This document shows, piece after piece, positions 11,208-21,748 of a DNA stretch of 64,000 nt. The notes under the pieces are model-generated. The model saw only the letters and a program-made list of their open reading frames with translations. It was not told the origin of the DNA and searched no databases. Source of the DNA: Dendrocalamus latiflorus. Taxonomy: Eukaryota > Streptophyta > Magnoliopsida > Poales > Poaceae. Every line of letters begins with the position of its first letter. Within the stretch, counting starts at the first letter, position 1. The translations under genes were made by a program, and so were the position numbers. Where the stretch lies: NCBI GenBank assembly GCA_017311315.1, contig CM029647.1, forward strand, positions 6,868,577-6,932,576, in the 5' to 3' direction.

Positions 11208-11504
11208 ATCTCAACCAAAGAAAAAGTTTAGGTATGAGTTAAGGTCCTTAAGGAAGAACGCTGAAAGGAGTAGTACTTGGTAGACTACTACTACCTAGAG
11301 ATAATTTTGCTTCCTTTTTTCTATACCAGTGATCGAACTTGTAGTAGGGTTCCTTCGCATTTGACCCTAAATATTTGGTAAAAACAAACAACAGTTAATT
11401 TTTTACTTAAAGAAATGGTACATGCATAAGTTAGTCCCTGGATAGCATAGACTGTGAAAAATGTTTTTTTACCATTGTTAAGTAGCTTGCTGAAATTACA
11501 TTGT

Positions 11505-11705
11505 ATCTGATGGTGGCTTATTTGCTATAATTAAATTTAAAAAAATTAAAAATAGAAAAAAATATGTTAGCTTATCACGGACAGTACAAACAAATACGGA
11601 AAAAAGAACCAATAAAAAAGCCCAAAAAATCAAAAATAAAAAAGACAAAATTATTGAATAATGAAAAATAAGCCAGAAGTCTAAGCCGTTTTGAGCGAGG
11701 CCTTA
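11505..11705 (+). mobile_element. Truncated MITE, same family as 17638-17913
   Basis: Contains the family core (gtggcttattt, then an A-rich block, 'atatgttagcttatcacgga', 'gaaaaaagaacc', 'aataagccagaag', ending near gcgaggcctta). The left terminal repeat is missing. It lies about 700 bases upstream of the MADS-box start codon. Confidence 0.65.
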
Positions 11706-12420
11706 TCCACGGTGTTAATGTATTGGATGCGGAAGGCAAAAATAATTAGTAAATGTTTGCTCCTCGCAAAAAAAGTAAAATGTTTGTTAATGCCGAAGGA
11801 AATATAAATACGGGCCAAACAGAGAGAACTCTTTGAAGTTGTTTCTATCCCTTGTATTTGCAACAAGATTGCAAACTAATATGCTTATAGAATGAAACAA
11901 TGGAAGAGTAGTACTAGAACATATATAATTGATTGTTGTCATGATGTCATCTAGTCACAGAACTGGTTTACAACCACACACACTGTATCTTTTGGCATTT
12001 TAACCATTAATACTAGATATATCTTCCTTATCTATTGAACAACTATGTAGAGTACCATGTTCCTCAGTTACTATATCCATGTAGCTCCCTCTGCAGGAGG
12101 CCCAACATGGCCCTACTAGTGGTTATTTTAACAACCCCACTTTATTAAGATCAAGATTTTGCTAAAAGAAGAAAAAAAGAAGTAGCATAAGTAAACCAAA
12201 GAAAAGAACAAAAATACTCCAGCTTGGGTTGGGAGCACACCAAGGCGGTCCCACGTGGGACATGGTGTGCGCGAAGCAACAAGCCGGAGGCGGAACCACG
12301 GGAGACAGGCAGCCGCTTGGGAGCTTTGGGAGCGCAGCCGCTGAGGTGTACGACCCCCCTCCCGTTTCACCGACGACAGATAAGGAGCCGCGCGGCGGAG
12401 GCTAGGGTTCCCCGGGATCG
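11706..12420 (+). promoter_or_regulatory. Upstream region of the MADS-box gene
   Basis: This interval between the truncated MITE and the start codon must contain the promoter and 5' leader, because the gene is the first on this strand here. The last 200 bases turn GC-rich. No convincing TATA box could be singled out, so only the region is marked. Confidence 0.4.
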
Positions 12421-15400
12421 ATGGCGCGGCGCGGGCGCGTGCAGCTGCGGCGGATCGAGGACAAGGCGAGCCGGCAGGTGCGCTTCTCCAAGCGCCGCGC
12501 GGGGCTCTTCAAGAAGGCCTTCGAGCTCGCCCTCCTCTGCGACGCCGAGGTCGCGCTCCTTGTCTTCTCCCCCGCCGGCAAGCTCTACGAGTACTCCTCC
12601 TCCAGGTGCGAGCCCTTCATTTATTTGCCCGAATGGCTACTCACTCTTCTGTAGCCAGCCGAGTTAGCCCAATAGGATCCGCCGCGTGCGCTCGATCGAT
12701 TCGCTCCGATCCCCTTTTTTCCTAGCCTCTCGTAACGGCAGCTGACCGCCGCTCTGCGCGTGCACGTCATGTGCTCGAGACAATCCCCCAGAGGCGTACC
12801 ACCTTGCATGACCCTGTTTAGGATCTTGGTTTCTAGTCTGGGCACTGTTGGAGTTAATTTGTTTTCTCGATCAAAGAAGCAGCAATATTTGACTTGAATG
12901 CATACATGTCGGTTGAAGCTAAGGCGGTTTGGCTGAAGACTCTAGTTGAAACAAGAAGGTAGTTTTGAGCAGTGATGACATACATGTTATGTTAATCTGG
13001 AATTTTATTCTAGCTGTACACTAGCTAGATTGAGTTGAGTTAAAACCGACATAGGCTGGTATAAATATAGACCATGGTTCAGATGGTCAGGTGTCCATTA
13101 GGTTAGGACCAGAGCATTGTGTGTATGAGATCAGTGTAATACAAGAAAAAAGTAATAGAGTTGAAGCTTCTCTGTTCTGTTTTCTTCTTCTGTCCCTTGC
13201 TTTCTTAAGTGATCCAAACCCAACAACTGGTATCAAAGCCCCAGGTTCGAGTCGGGCGTAGCGAAGTAGTGCAGCGTGTTCGTGTTGTTTTTTCGAAGCT
13301 AAGGTTATGGCTTCAAGTTCAGCCGTCGGAATAACGCAGTCAATGATTACCGTATTCTTAGGAGAGAATTACGATATGTGGAACATCAAGATGCGAATGC
13401 TACTACTATCGCAAGGGTTGTGGAATATTGTGGAGAACGGCTACAAAGAGTATGCCGTTGAAGATATTCTTACACCGGAGAAGAATAAATCTCTAGCATA
13501 GAACCAGATGATGAATGTCAAGGCCTTGTTTCTGATTCAACAAGGTGTTGCAGAGAGTTTGTTTCCACGGATTATCAGCACGAAGAAATTAAAAGAAGTT
13601 TGGGATAAGCTGAAGGAGGAGTTTCAAGATTCCGTAAAAGTTTTGGCCGTAAAGTTATAAACTTTGCGAGGGCAGTTTCAAAATCTACAGATGAAGGAGA
13701 CCAAGAAGATCAAAGGTTACTTCTCAAGGGTCATCGAGATTGTGAATCAGATGCGTACCAACGACAAAGAGATTATTGATCAAAAGATAGCTGAGAAAAT
13801 TTTGATCAGTTTACCAGAAAAGTTCGAGTATATTATTCCTACAATTGAGGAGTTGAAGGATTTGGTGACCCTAGCTACAAGGGAGCTCAGTTGAAAGCAA
13901 CTTCTAGTCGAAGCTGAGTTTTAGATCCCACAGTTCAGAAAATAGTGGGAATTATCAAATAAGAGGTGATCCGCGATCAAATATGTTGGAGTAACTGGCC
14001 GAAGATAGAAGAGAAAAATGTACGGCTAGTTTAAATTTGTAATGTGATATTTGCAAGAAGTCTAGTCATACTACAGATAGATGCTGGAAGAAGATGAATT
14101 GCTATACATACAGGAGGCAAGACGATATTGTCAGATTTTGTAGATCCCGAGATGACAATTGGGCAAATTTCTCAGAAGAGAAAGTAAATGTAGAAGAGTG
14201 TGTTTATTCTCGCCAGACCATGCAAGAATAAAAAGAAGATACTTAGATTGTTGACAGTGGTTACACAAATCATATGACCGCCATTCCAGAAATATTTCAA
14301 GATGTGGACTCATCACATCAGGCGAAGATTCGCATAGACAATGGTCCTTTAGCGCTAGCTGAAGGAAAGGGTAAAGTTGTTGTTCAAGTTGAAGCTGCTT
14401 GGAGAAGCCTCCCCATTTGTTTCGGCTTCCGAAGAAACCAAAGCAAAAAGCCACAAAAGGCCAAAAAGAACATGGTCTGTGGCTAATTTAAACTTCTTGT
14501 TTCTCTAAATAAATAGGTTTCACAAAGCTGCCAGTTTAGATAAACTGATACCAAAGCTTTGACTATTACAAAGAGTACATTCTTTGTATAGACAGAACAT
14601 TCTGAATCGATATATGTCTTCACCAATTTGTAAGAGAGAAAGGCATAATCTCAATTTTTTTTACTTTCCTCTATTGTTTAGAATTTTGTTTGAAATTGCC
14701 GGCTAAAGCCTTGAACTTGACGGGTATAGTGATTTTCCGATAGGTAATGTAAAGTAATCTCTAACTGACATATTTTTCTTTTCAGCATAGAAGGTACATA
14801 TGACCGCTATCACCAATTTGGGGGAGCCGGAAGGAACATGAATGAAGGAGATGCAAGTAGCAACAATGTAAAAAATCTCAATAACTTTTTTCAATGCATA
14901 GCTTACAGCTTGTCTAGTTATGGAACCTTTAGCTGCCAAGCTTTGATCGTATTGTGGAATCCATCATGGAACCTGTGCTACACTTGCCTTGGAAACACAC
15001 TATACATGATATAAACCAAGTATCTACATGCCGGGATGACATGTGTAGCCTATGCACAGGACCAGGACAACCGAAACTAAAGCAATAACGGTAAAATTCT
15101 GAGAAATTTAGCTCCTAGTTTATCTGAACGAACCATATATATTCTAAGACTAAGGGGGTATCCAAGATGGCCAAATTGTACAACTGTATCTGTACTCATG
15201 TATATCTCAACAAGATATTTTGGTTCTGAACCAGGATGAAGATTCTTCAAATATACAGTCAGGGCTTAGGGAGATTGCTGCCTGGTAGCACTCGTGACTT
15301 TTCACGATGTCTCCCAGTTTGTTATATACTGTGTTCAACCCTAAGCTTATTATTGTGACAAACCTGCAGGTCTCTCCAAAACAATGCTGACGAGTCCGAT

Positions 15401-16596
15401 GCTAATAAGCTAGAGAAACTGGAGAAACTCCTGACAGATGCTTTGAGGACTACGAAATCCAAGAAGGTATACTTAAATGGATTTGTTTTCTGCCATCTTT
15501 GCACCTGATTAAGATTAAGATTACTCAAAAATGTGGGTTTTTTCGGTAGCTAGTTCAGCATCTCACAGCTTTACCATTATCTTAGTTTCAACAGTCTCAA
15601 GCTGGACTCAACTAGACATAACTATTCCCTGTTGGTTTCTCAACAGAAATATTTTTTCCTACTTAACAGATGTTGCTATTATCCAGTGGTGTAGGGTCTG
15701 GAGTTTTCATTTGTCTATTCTTAAGCAGACAAGGAAAAGCATTCAATAAAATACACATAGGGCATCTTGAGACATTGGACCTAAATGTGTGTACTAGTTC
15801 CTACATCTTGGTAAATGATAGTAGCAGTCCTACAAAGGAACTCGTTGAGCCGCGTCTCTATGCATGTGGTAATCTTGATAGTTTCAGGATAACTCATGAG
15901 GAGTTAATTGTTAGTGGATTTTCTAAATTCAGCATAAACGATTGCACCCTGTATGTGTGCTACTGCTACTGTACTACAGCCCTTGAATGTGTAGAAATGT
16001 ACTTGTGGATATCATACAAGCAATGGACAATCATATGCAGATAAATTTAACCTCGGTACTGAAAATGGAAGCCTTGTGAGAAAGCTTTGTTGGCGAGCAC
16101 AAGTTGTGTGTCGTGTGATGACAAGGCAGCAGATGTCAACATATCTTCTGGTTGTATTCTAATTAAGTTTCAGATGTCAACATATCTTCTGGTTGTATTA
16201 AGTTTCTACTGGGTTTTTTTTGTATGTTTGCGACAAGTGGTTTGTCTGGAATTGTGTTTCTTATTCCATAGCATTGGTAAGCCTAGCATCAGAATAGGGA
16301 TATAAGAACTGGCATCCATGGAGTCCTGTTTGTATTGCCGGCTGACTGAAATGGCAGCCAAAATGTGCCATTCATCATAATGGAGCTTGTCAGTTGCCTG
16401 TAAACAGGATATTACTGCCTACCCTGAATCGATGTACATAATTCCTAAATCTAGTTTTAAGTCCCCCTGATATGCTAGTTTCAGCTTTGCTTTGTTGTTT
16501 GTTGGAGTGCAGATGTTGGCGAAACAAAATAGCAGCGGGAGTACAAGCGGAGAGAACTCCAATGGGCCTAGGGCACAGGAGGAAGGAAGGGCTTGA
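12421..16596 (+). CDS. MADS51: MADS-box transcription factor, OsMADS51-like (FLC-clade type of grasses)
   Basis: Five exons with consistent phases: 12421-12605, 14786-14867, 15235-15284, 15370-15466 and 16513-16596, giving 165 residues. Exon 1 is a full MADS domain (MARRGRVQLRRIEDKASRQV..., then FSKRRAGLFKKAFELALLCD, LLVFSPAGKLYEYSSS). The later exons match what I remember of OsMADS51: SIEGTYDRYHQFGG, then REIAAWSLQNNADESDA, KLEKLLTDALRTTKSKK and the tail MLAKQNSSGSTSGENS. The MADS domain binds CArG boxes as a dimer. The K-region is much reduced, as in OsMADS51, so the short length (rice about 164) is normal. In rice this gene promotes flowering in short days upstream of Ehd1; a similar role here is inference. 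Intron 1 (2180 bp) carries a copia fragment. The start is the only ATG before the domain. Confidence 0.92.
12846..13225 (+). repeat. 5' LTR of the intronic copia element
   Basis: Begins TGTTGGAGTTAATTTG and ends AACCCAACA, with TG...CA termini, just before the tRNA-Met primer-binding site at 13228. It contains its own transcription signals in principle and points the same way as the MADS gene. Confidence 0.8.
12846..14400 (+). mobile_element. Truncated Ty1/copia retrotransposon in MADS intron 1
   Basis: A 380-bp 5' LTR (12846-13225, TGTTGGAG...CCCAACA) is followed two bases later by a primer-binding site, TGGTATCAAAGCC (13228), complementary to initiator-Met tRNA. Gag starts at ATG 13307 (VFLGENYDMWNIKMRMLL) and continues through several in-frame stops to a CCHC knuckle, CDICKKSSHTTDRC, near 14046. 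A protease start with VDSGYTNHM follows near 14260. Homology ends at about 14390. There is no reverse transcriptase, integrase or 3' LTR, so the element is truncated and dead. It lies in the same orientation as the MADS gene. Confidence 0.85.
16130..16199 (+). repeat. Direct repeat of 29 bp in MADS intron 4
   Basis: The block 'cagatgtcaacatatcttct' plus 'ggttgtatt' occurs at about 16130 and again at about 16171, separated by 12 bases. It is non-coding, in the last intron of the MADS gene. Confidence 0.85.
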
Positions 16597-17637
16597 GCAC
16601 AAAGCACAGGTGCCCTGTGCATGCATTTGGTACAAGGAAAACAGTGCAAGCGCCTCTTGCTGCCACTTTCTTCCGCTGTTCTTGGGTAGGAAAGAGTTGT
16701 CAAGGCCCCTACTTGTAAGGATTCAATAAAAGGATGGGAGAATATTGTGTGTCCTTGCTAAAGGAGGCCTGGTGTATGTTGTTTTACCTTGTGTTTTCCT
16801 AGGACTGCGTGTACTGCTTGATCTGACACTGATTGATATACCGTACTGACTTGTGTGCTTGTGTGTGATGTACTGATGTCTATTTGAACCTGTCAATCTG
16901 CAGTCTCTGGAGGAATTGTGGTTTGATGCTCATCTCTTGTGATATGCAACTGAATGGCAAAATTTGGTGCTGTAAGGATGTGGGTACCTGAAATATCTCT
17001 ACGCAGATGTTACCACTAAAGTTGGTACAGGTTTGCGTGCATCATGCAGGGGCAGAGTCACCGTCCGAGCTTGCCGGTGATGAGCGATGGAGGATGTAAG
17101 GCATCCCGCCCACGCCAGCGTACCACCATGGCCTGAGTTCCTGGGCACTTGTCGCACAGCCTGGGTAGCTGGATCGGTGGCCCATCATGGCATCAAGCCC
17201 TCGACGCCCTCCATCCCGAAGCTTTCCATCCTTAATTTTTTCATTCGGCCACTCCCATTCGGCAGCCGGTTTTCTGCTTCCCTCCCTCCTTAGATCCCTA
17301 ATTCCCTATTCGACCACTCCCAGTTGGTAGTGTGGGTGGCAATCGGCAAGGCTGCAACTGGCAATATGGCAGAAGGGCGTCGGGCCGACAGGACGGCAGC
17401 TGACAGCAAAGCAGCCGGTCAGGGGGTGGCCAAGCGCCTCCCTCAAGCCAGAAATGGCAAGGGGCAAGGCAAGGAAAGGGAAGGCGGCAAGGGGCCAGGC
17501 AGCCAGCCAGCCAAGGCCCAAGGGGGCGGCACTGCGGTAGCTGCAGCCCATAGGCAGCCAGCCAGCAGGGGCACCGGGTGCAAGGGAAATTTTGGCCCAA
17601 AAACCTCTTGCGCGTCGGTGGGTGTAGATGATCTTTA
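16597..17637. other. MADS 3' region and intergenic DNA
   Basis: The first few hundred bases should hold the 3' untranslated region, with an AATAAA-like site at 16725 (attcaataaaagg). The rest includes a GC-rich patch (17290-17600) with open frames on both strands that match no family, which I regard as chance. Confidence 0.5.
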
Positions 17638-17913
17638 GGCCCCGTTTGGTTGGGTTGGAAAGCTGTGGCTTATGACTGAAATTGCACTGTAGCGACTGAA
17701 ATTTCACTGTAACTGAAGGTGGCTTATTTAACGTAATTAAATTTAAAAAATTTAAAAGTAGAAAAAATATGCTAGCTCATCACGGACAACGCAAATGAAT
17801 ACGGGGAAAAAAGAACCGGCAAAAAAACTCAATAAAAGCCAAAAGTTCGGAAAAAGACGAAATTTATGAATAGTAAAAATAAGCCAGAAGCTGAAACCGA
17901 AACGAGCGGGGCC
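17638..17913 (+). mobile_element. MITE, TTA target duplication, 276 bp
   Basis: Starts GGCCCCGTTTGGTTGGG and ends AACGAGCGGGGCC. TTA flanks both sides (17635-17637, 17914-17916), fitting a PIF/Harbinger-type MITE. It shares its AT-rich core with the copies at 18598-18874 and 32650-32920 and the partial copies at 2350 and 11505. Confidence 0.8.
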
Positions 17914-18597
17914 TTAGAGTTGTATTTACATGCATTGTTAATGGATTCTTGGTGCTTTTTTGTTGGTCTTGTATTGCTTAAGTTTGATCCCCACATTTGT
18001 CTATCTTGGATAGAATTAGGGTCACTAATTGATGGTAAAAAAAGAATAGGGATAGATCTCAACTACAAGTCTACAACGATATGGATTCATCACCTTTCCC
18101 TAATGGATTATTGATGGTTGCTGACCATGCGGTTCATCGGCCATCGAACATGGACGGGACGAGATTGATAAACATGTCAATGACCAAAACACAATAGCGG
18201 ATCCGGATAACCAATCGAGATGGGTGCATGTCCCCTCAGTTTTCTAATTGAGCTATCCCATTAACAAAACAAACGGTTGAGGAATAAATATTTACGTTGA
18301 TGGTGATCATCAGCTAACTAGTTTTTTGCAAACTTTAGCACCACAATCTATCTTTTATCTTGGCCTTTTCCCCCTTAAATGTGATGTAAAAAACAATAAT
18401 GCACTCGGATGTTCTAATCAAGAGAGCGACATACCGAAGATGTAATTTATGCATGAATTTACCTTCTGTTACTATCAGCACCTAGTGGTCCTGACAGTGC
18501 TAACCCATTGAATATTTGAATTGTCAATTTTTAAAAATGAGAAGGTTTTTGGTTGATACGAAAAGCCTCGCAAATAATGGAGCTCATGGCAACATAA

Positions 18598-18874
18598 GGT
18601 GGTGATCGGTTCGGCTGAAAAGCTCGTGGCTTATGGCTGAAAACACTGTAGCTGGCTGAAAAAAGCACTGTAGTTGACAGAGACTTATTTAGCATAATTA
18701 AAATTAAAAAAATTTAAAAATAAAAAAATATGTTAGCCCATTACGTATAATACAAACAAATACGGGAAAAAAGAACCGGCAAAAAAACTTAACAAAAAGC
18801 CAAAAGTTCAGAAAAAGACGAAACTTATGAATAGTGAAAAATAAACCAGAAGCCGAAGCCGAGTTGATCAGGGC
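18598..18874 (+). mobile_element. MITE, same family as 17638-17913
   Basis: Starts GGTGGTGATCGGTTCGGC and ends CCGAGTTGATCAGGGC, with TAA on both sides (18595-18597, 18875-18877). The core matches the 17638 copy closely (gaaaaaagaaccggcaaaaa). Two members lie within 1 kb in the same orientation. Confidence 0.8.
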
Positions 18875-18879
18875 TAAGT

Positions 18880-19335
18880 TTAGCACAACTGCAAGCTTCA
18901 CAAGCACAAGGTCAAGGTCCACAACCACAATCAAATAAAGGTAATGTTGCTAGGGAGTTCAACCCAGATGAAATCGTGATCCTAAGCTTAAGCGTGATTA
19001 GCACATTTATGACATGTTTCATTATTTTCAATATGAATATATTACAATGTTATACGATATATTAAACTACATATCTTTATTTTGCATAATCTTTTTTAGG
19101 TATGTCATTGATAGTGTTGTAGCCATGTACTTATTGCCGTATCTTCTTATCTTTTCATATATCCGATTAACATGTGTATTGGATCATACTTTTAATTTAA
19201 AACTATTTATGGTAATCAATTTTGCTTTTGTTATTTATATATTGATTTGTTTGGTTTATTGCCAATTGCCAAGTCCGCCTAGGTTCCAAAATTATACTAC
19301 TAGCTCCGCCACTGGCATCATGCAAAGGGATTGAG
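18880..19335. other. AT-rich intergenic spacer
   Basis: No gene or defined repeat. A 106-codon frame at 19014-19334 is AT-rich, hydrophobic by composition, and has no recognisable similarity. Confidence 0.5.
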
Positions 19336-19444
19336 ATCCCCTGCCTTCAACGTCACTGCCGTTGGGTCACTGACGCGTGGGCCCCACGAGCCGTGGGGCC
19401 CACACGTCAGTGACCCAACGGCAGTGACGTTGAAGGCAGGGGAT
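19336..19444. repeat. Near-perfect hairpin, 53-bp arms, 3-base loop
   Basis: The left arm 19336-19388 and right arm 19392-19444 are reverse complements with one mismatch (a G/A difference next to the GTGGGGCCCAC block). The loop is AGC. Similar direct repeats CATGCAAAG lie just outside on both sides (near 19319 and 19451). RNA from either strand would fold into an almost uninterrupted 53-bp stem, like a young MIRNA-type or snapback-MITE hairpin. No target duplication was found, so its origin is open. Confidence 0.9.
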
Positions 19445-19508
19445 ACGTGTCCCATGCAAAGAGGGTGGCATGTTGCATGTAGCAAAAGGAGTTCGCGAGA
19501 CTGACGTA

Positions 19509-19586
19509 GAAAAGGCGTCAGTTGTAAATTCTCCCTAGGTTTGTGAAGAAAAGGTGTCAGCTGTAAATTCTCTCCATGTTTGTGAT
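19509..19586 (+). repeat. Tandem duplication of about 39 bp
   Basis: The unit 'gaaaaggcgtcagttgtaaa' plus 'ttctccctaggtttgtga' is followed directly by a diverged second copy (gaaaaggtgtcagctgtaaa...). It lies just downstream of the 53-bp hairpin. Non-coding. Confidence 0.8.
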
Positions 19587-19589
19587 TCC

Positions 19590-21195
19590 ATGATACGGCA
19601 TGATATAGGATTTGTGTGTTGATAATGATATATACTGTTGCACGTAGCAAAAGGAGTTTGTGGGCCAATAAGATAATTTATCGGGCCTCTTTAAGAGAAA
19701 TGAGCTGCCACTTGAAGTTTAGACTTTTTTGTTGTTTGTTGTTTGTTGGGCTTAAAGCTTCTGTAATTGTCGGTCGGCTGCCGCGGGCGCTCGCTGGTGG
19801 TTTGGGAGGGTCCTGCCACCGGTGGAGGTGAGGCTTGAGCCTTACTAAGTCTCCCCTAGCTTCGCCCCTGATCTCATGGGATTGAAAAAATAGTTTAAAT
19901 ACAAAATTTATTTGCTAATATAACTTTAGTATTAATTTACAATTAGTATGTGTACCTTTTCACAATATATAGTGCGAAAACTTAAATTGTAATGCATACA
20001 TACAAGTTTTAATCAAACATATAATATAAAATACCTACATCATATTAAAAATCTATAATATATATACTAAAATAAAGCATCTTTGACGAGTCTCGATGGC
20101 CCCTTGTGTGGGGCTTGGACCCCCACCCCACCCGCCTTGCCCTATGGGGGAAGAATGGCCCGTCCCGGCTACCTATGGGGATAATCCATGTGGTCCCCAC
20201 TCCGGTGGTGCAAATTGCTACCCCTAGATGTGGGACCAGCAACTAAATTATCCATCACTTCTTTTTCTGTGACCCTACTCTTTCTCTATGTCCTTTCCCT
20301 ATTCCACCGACCATAAGTGGATCCAGACTTTCTTTTTCTTGACTTTGGAACCGGAGCACGTACAGTGGCAAGATTTTCTTCTCTTTTTTTTTGCTGGATT
20401 CGGTCTCTCCTGTTGTTGGCATCAAATGCCCATTCTCTCTCTCCTCTTTTTTTTTTTTGAAACTGTCTCTCTCCTCTCTTGGCTTCGCTATTTCCATACA
20501 CTAGACGACCCAACCCAAACTTTACCTGCTCCGTAATAAGACTAGATTCGGGCTGCCCAGCTAGGGCTTATTTTTGGGTCGTTTTCTGCTACCAAGCCTG
20601 GCCCATTAGACTAGCCGGACCATGTCGACCTGCATAATCTACGGTAGGACCAGAGTCTGGCCTGTTTGCTCGTAGCCCTTAGGGCTCGGGCCATATCTTA
20701 AGCCCGGGCTCAGTCCGGGCCGGTCTCCAACAAACGGAAAAAGCGCCAAGAGGTGGGGCCAGCTGCCGCGTCGGCCCCACGTCACCTCGCCTCCGTTATC
20801 ATTTTCTTGGACCCACCACTCCCGTACGAACATGTCAATAAAAAATCCCGGAAACTCCGCAGCCACGGAGCTCCCCCCGCCACGTGGGCCGACCTGTCAG
20901 AAATGGATAATAACACCAACATCGACGAGGCGGCCATGACTCGGCCGCGGATAGATGACGCGTGTAGTGCGGCTTGTTTTAATCCCCTTGCCCTATCCGG
21001 AACAACACCGATCACCTCCATCCCAATACCAACCCAAGTAACCCATACGGATACGTATTATTTCACTGACAGTTGGGTCCCATCCTATGTTACCCCACAT
21101 GTAGGCGTAGCAAGCTAGTCTTTCTTCACTGCGGTGTGTGTGGACTGTGACGCGGACCGGGCCCCCACTGGAGCAGAAAACGGGGCCCACATCGG
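19590..21195. other. Intergenic; upstream region of the 21395 gene
   Basis: No gene recognised up to the promoter at about 21200. Long T-rich tracts occur at 20330-20460. From 20740 on the sequence becomes GC-rich, with several GGGCCCAC / TGGGCC motifs, as in promoters of broadly expressed plant genes. Confidence 0.45.
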
Positions 21196-21212
21196 CCACT
21201 GGGCGTGGGGTC

Positions 21213-21218
21213 TATAAA
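21213..21218 (+). promoter_or_regulatory. TATA box of the 21395 gene
   Basis: TATAAA in the context GGTCTATAAAGACC, about 180 bases before the start codon. It is followed by a pyrimidine-rich leader (21240-21330), as often seen in plant 5' untranslated regions. GGGGCCCAC-type elements lie just upstream (21160-21200). Confidence 0.65.
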
Positions 21219-21394
21219 GACCTGTTCCACCCGCCATTCCCCCCGTCGCCTTTCGTCTTCCTCTTCGCTTCTCTTTCGTGTCTTCCCATCCTCTCTCGCT
21301 TCGCATCCTCGCGCCCCGTCTCCTCGTGTCCTAATCGTCGCTAAGCTTAATCGAAGGGCTAGGGTTTCTGCTCTCTAGGAGGTAGCCGCCAGCC

Positions 21395-21748
21395 ATGACG
21401 GAGACCGGCGGCGACGGCGAGCACTACTCACGCCTGATCCGCGACCTCTGCGCGCTCCTCGTCACCGGCATCTCCCCACCGTCGTCGCAGCAGCACCATC
21501 CGAGGAGGCTCACGCGGCCGCCGTCGACGGGTATGTCTCCGGCGGCGGTGGCGTCGATGCTGCTGGGAGCGTCGATGGCGCTGATGCTGTGCGGGTCTGT
21601 GACGTTCGCCGTCGGCCTCCTCCTCATGCCGTGGGTCGCCTGCATCGCCCTGCTCTTCGGCTTCGCCGGCGCCGTCTCCACCCTCTCCTCCGGGTTCTTC
21701 GGCAAGGGCGCGATAAGCCCTGTTCCGGATAAGTTTGTCGTAGCATAG
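21395..21748 (+). CDS. Small membrane protein of unknown function, 117 aa
   Basis: Single exon, high GC, start ATG in good context (GCCATGA) behind a TATA box and a CT-rich leader. The N-terminal half (residues 1-48) is hydrophilic, with a Ser/Pro/His/Arg-rich linker. Two hydrophobic segments follow (about 50-74, VASMLLGASMALMLCGSVTF, and about 78-100, CIALLFGFAGAVSTL) with Gly and Ala in small-residue spacing, and a short polar tail ends in DKFVVA. This predicts a two-helix membrane hairpin with both ends on one side. I know similar uncharacterised proteins in grasses but no function. The opposite-strand frame over the same bases is a shadow of the GC-rich exon. Confidence 0.75.
   Translation: MTETGGDGEHYSRLIRDLCALLVTGISPPSSQQHHPRRLTRPPSTGMSPAAVASMLLGASMALMLCGSVTFAVGLLLMPWVACIALLFGFAGAVSTLSSGFFGKGAISPVPDKFVVA

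Noticed and set aside
12224..12667. 147-codon frame overlapping MADS exon 1
   Set aside because: Out-of-phase shadow of the GC-rich MADS exon; the MADS domain frame is decisive.
14388..14486. Reading frame after the copia protease start (rich in Lys, ends VCG)
   Set aside because: No similarity to copia pol or any host protein that I recognise; probably rearranged non-coding DNA at the truncation point.
19336..19444. Hairpin considered as a tRNA, terminator or CRISPR unit
   Set aside because: No cloverleaf or anticodon loop, a single unit only, and plants do not have CRISPR arrays.
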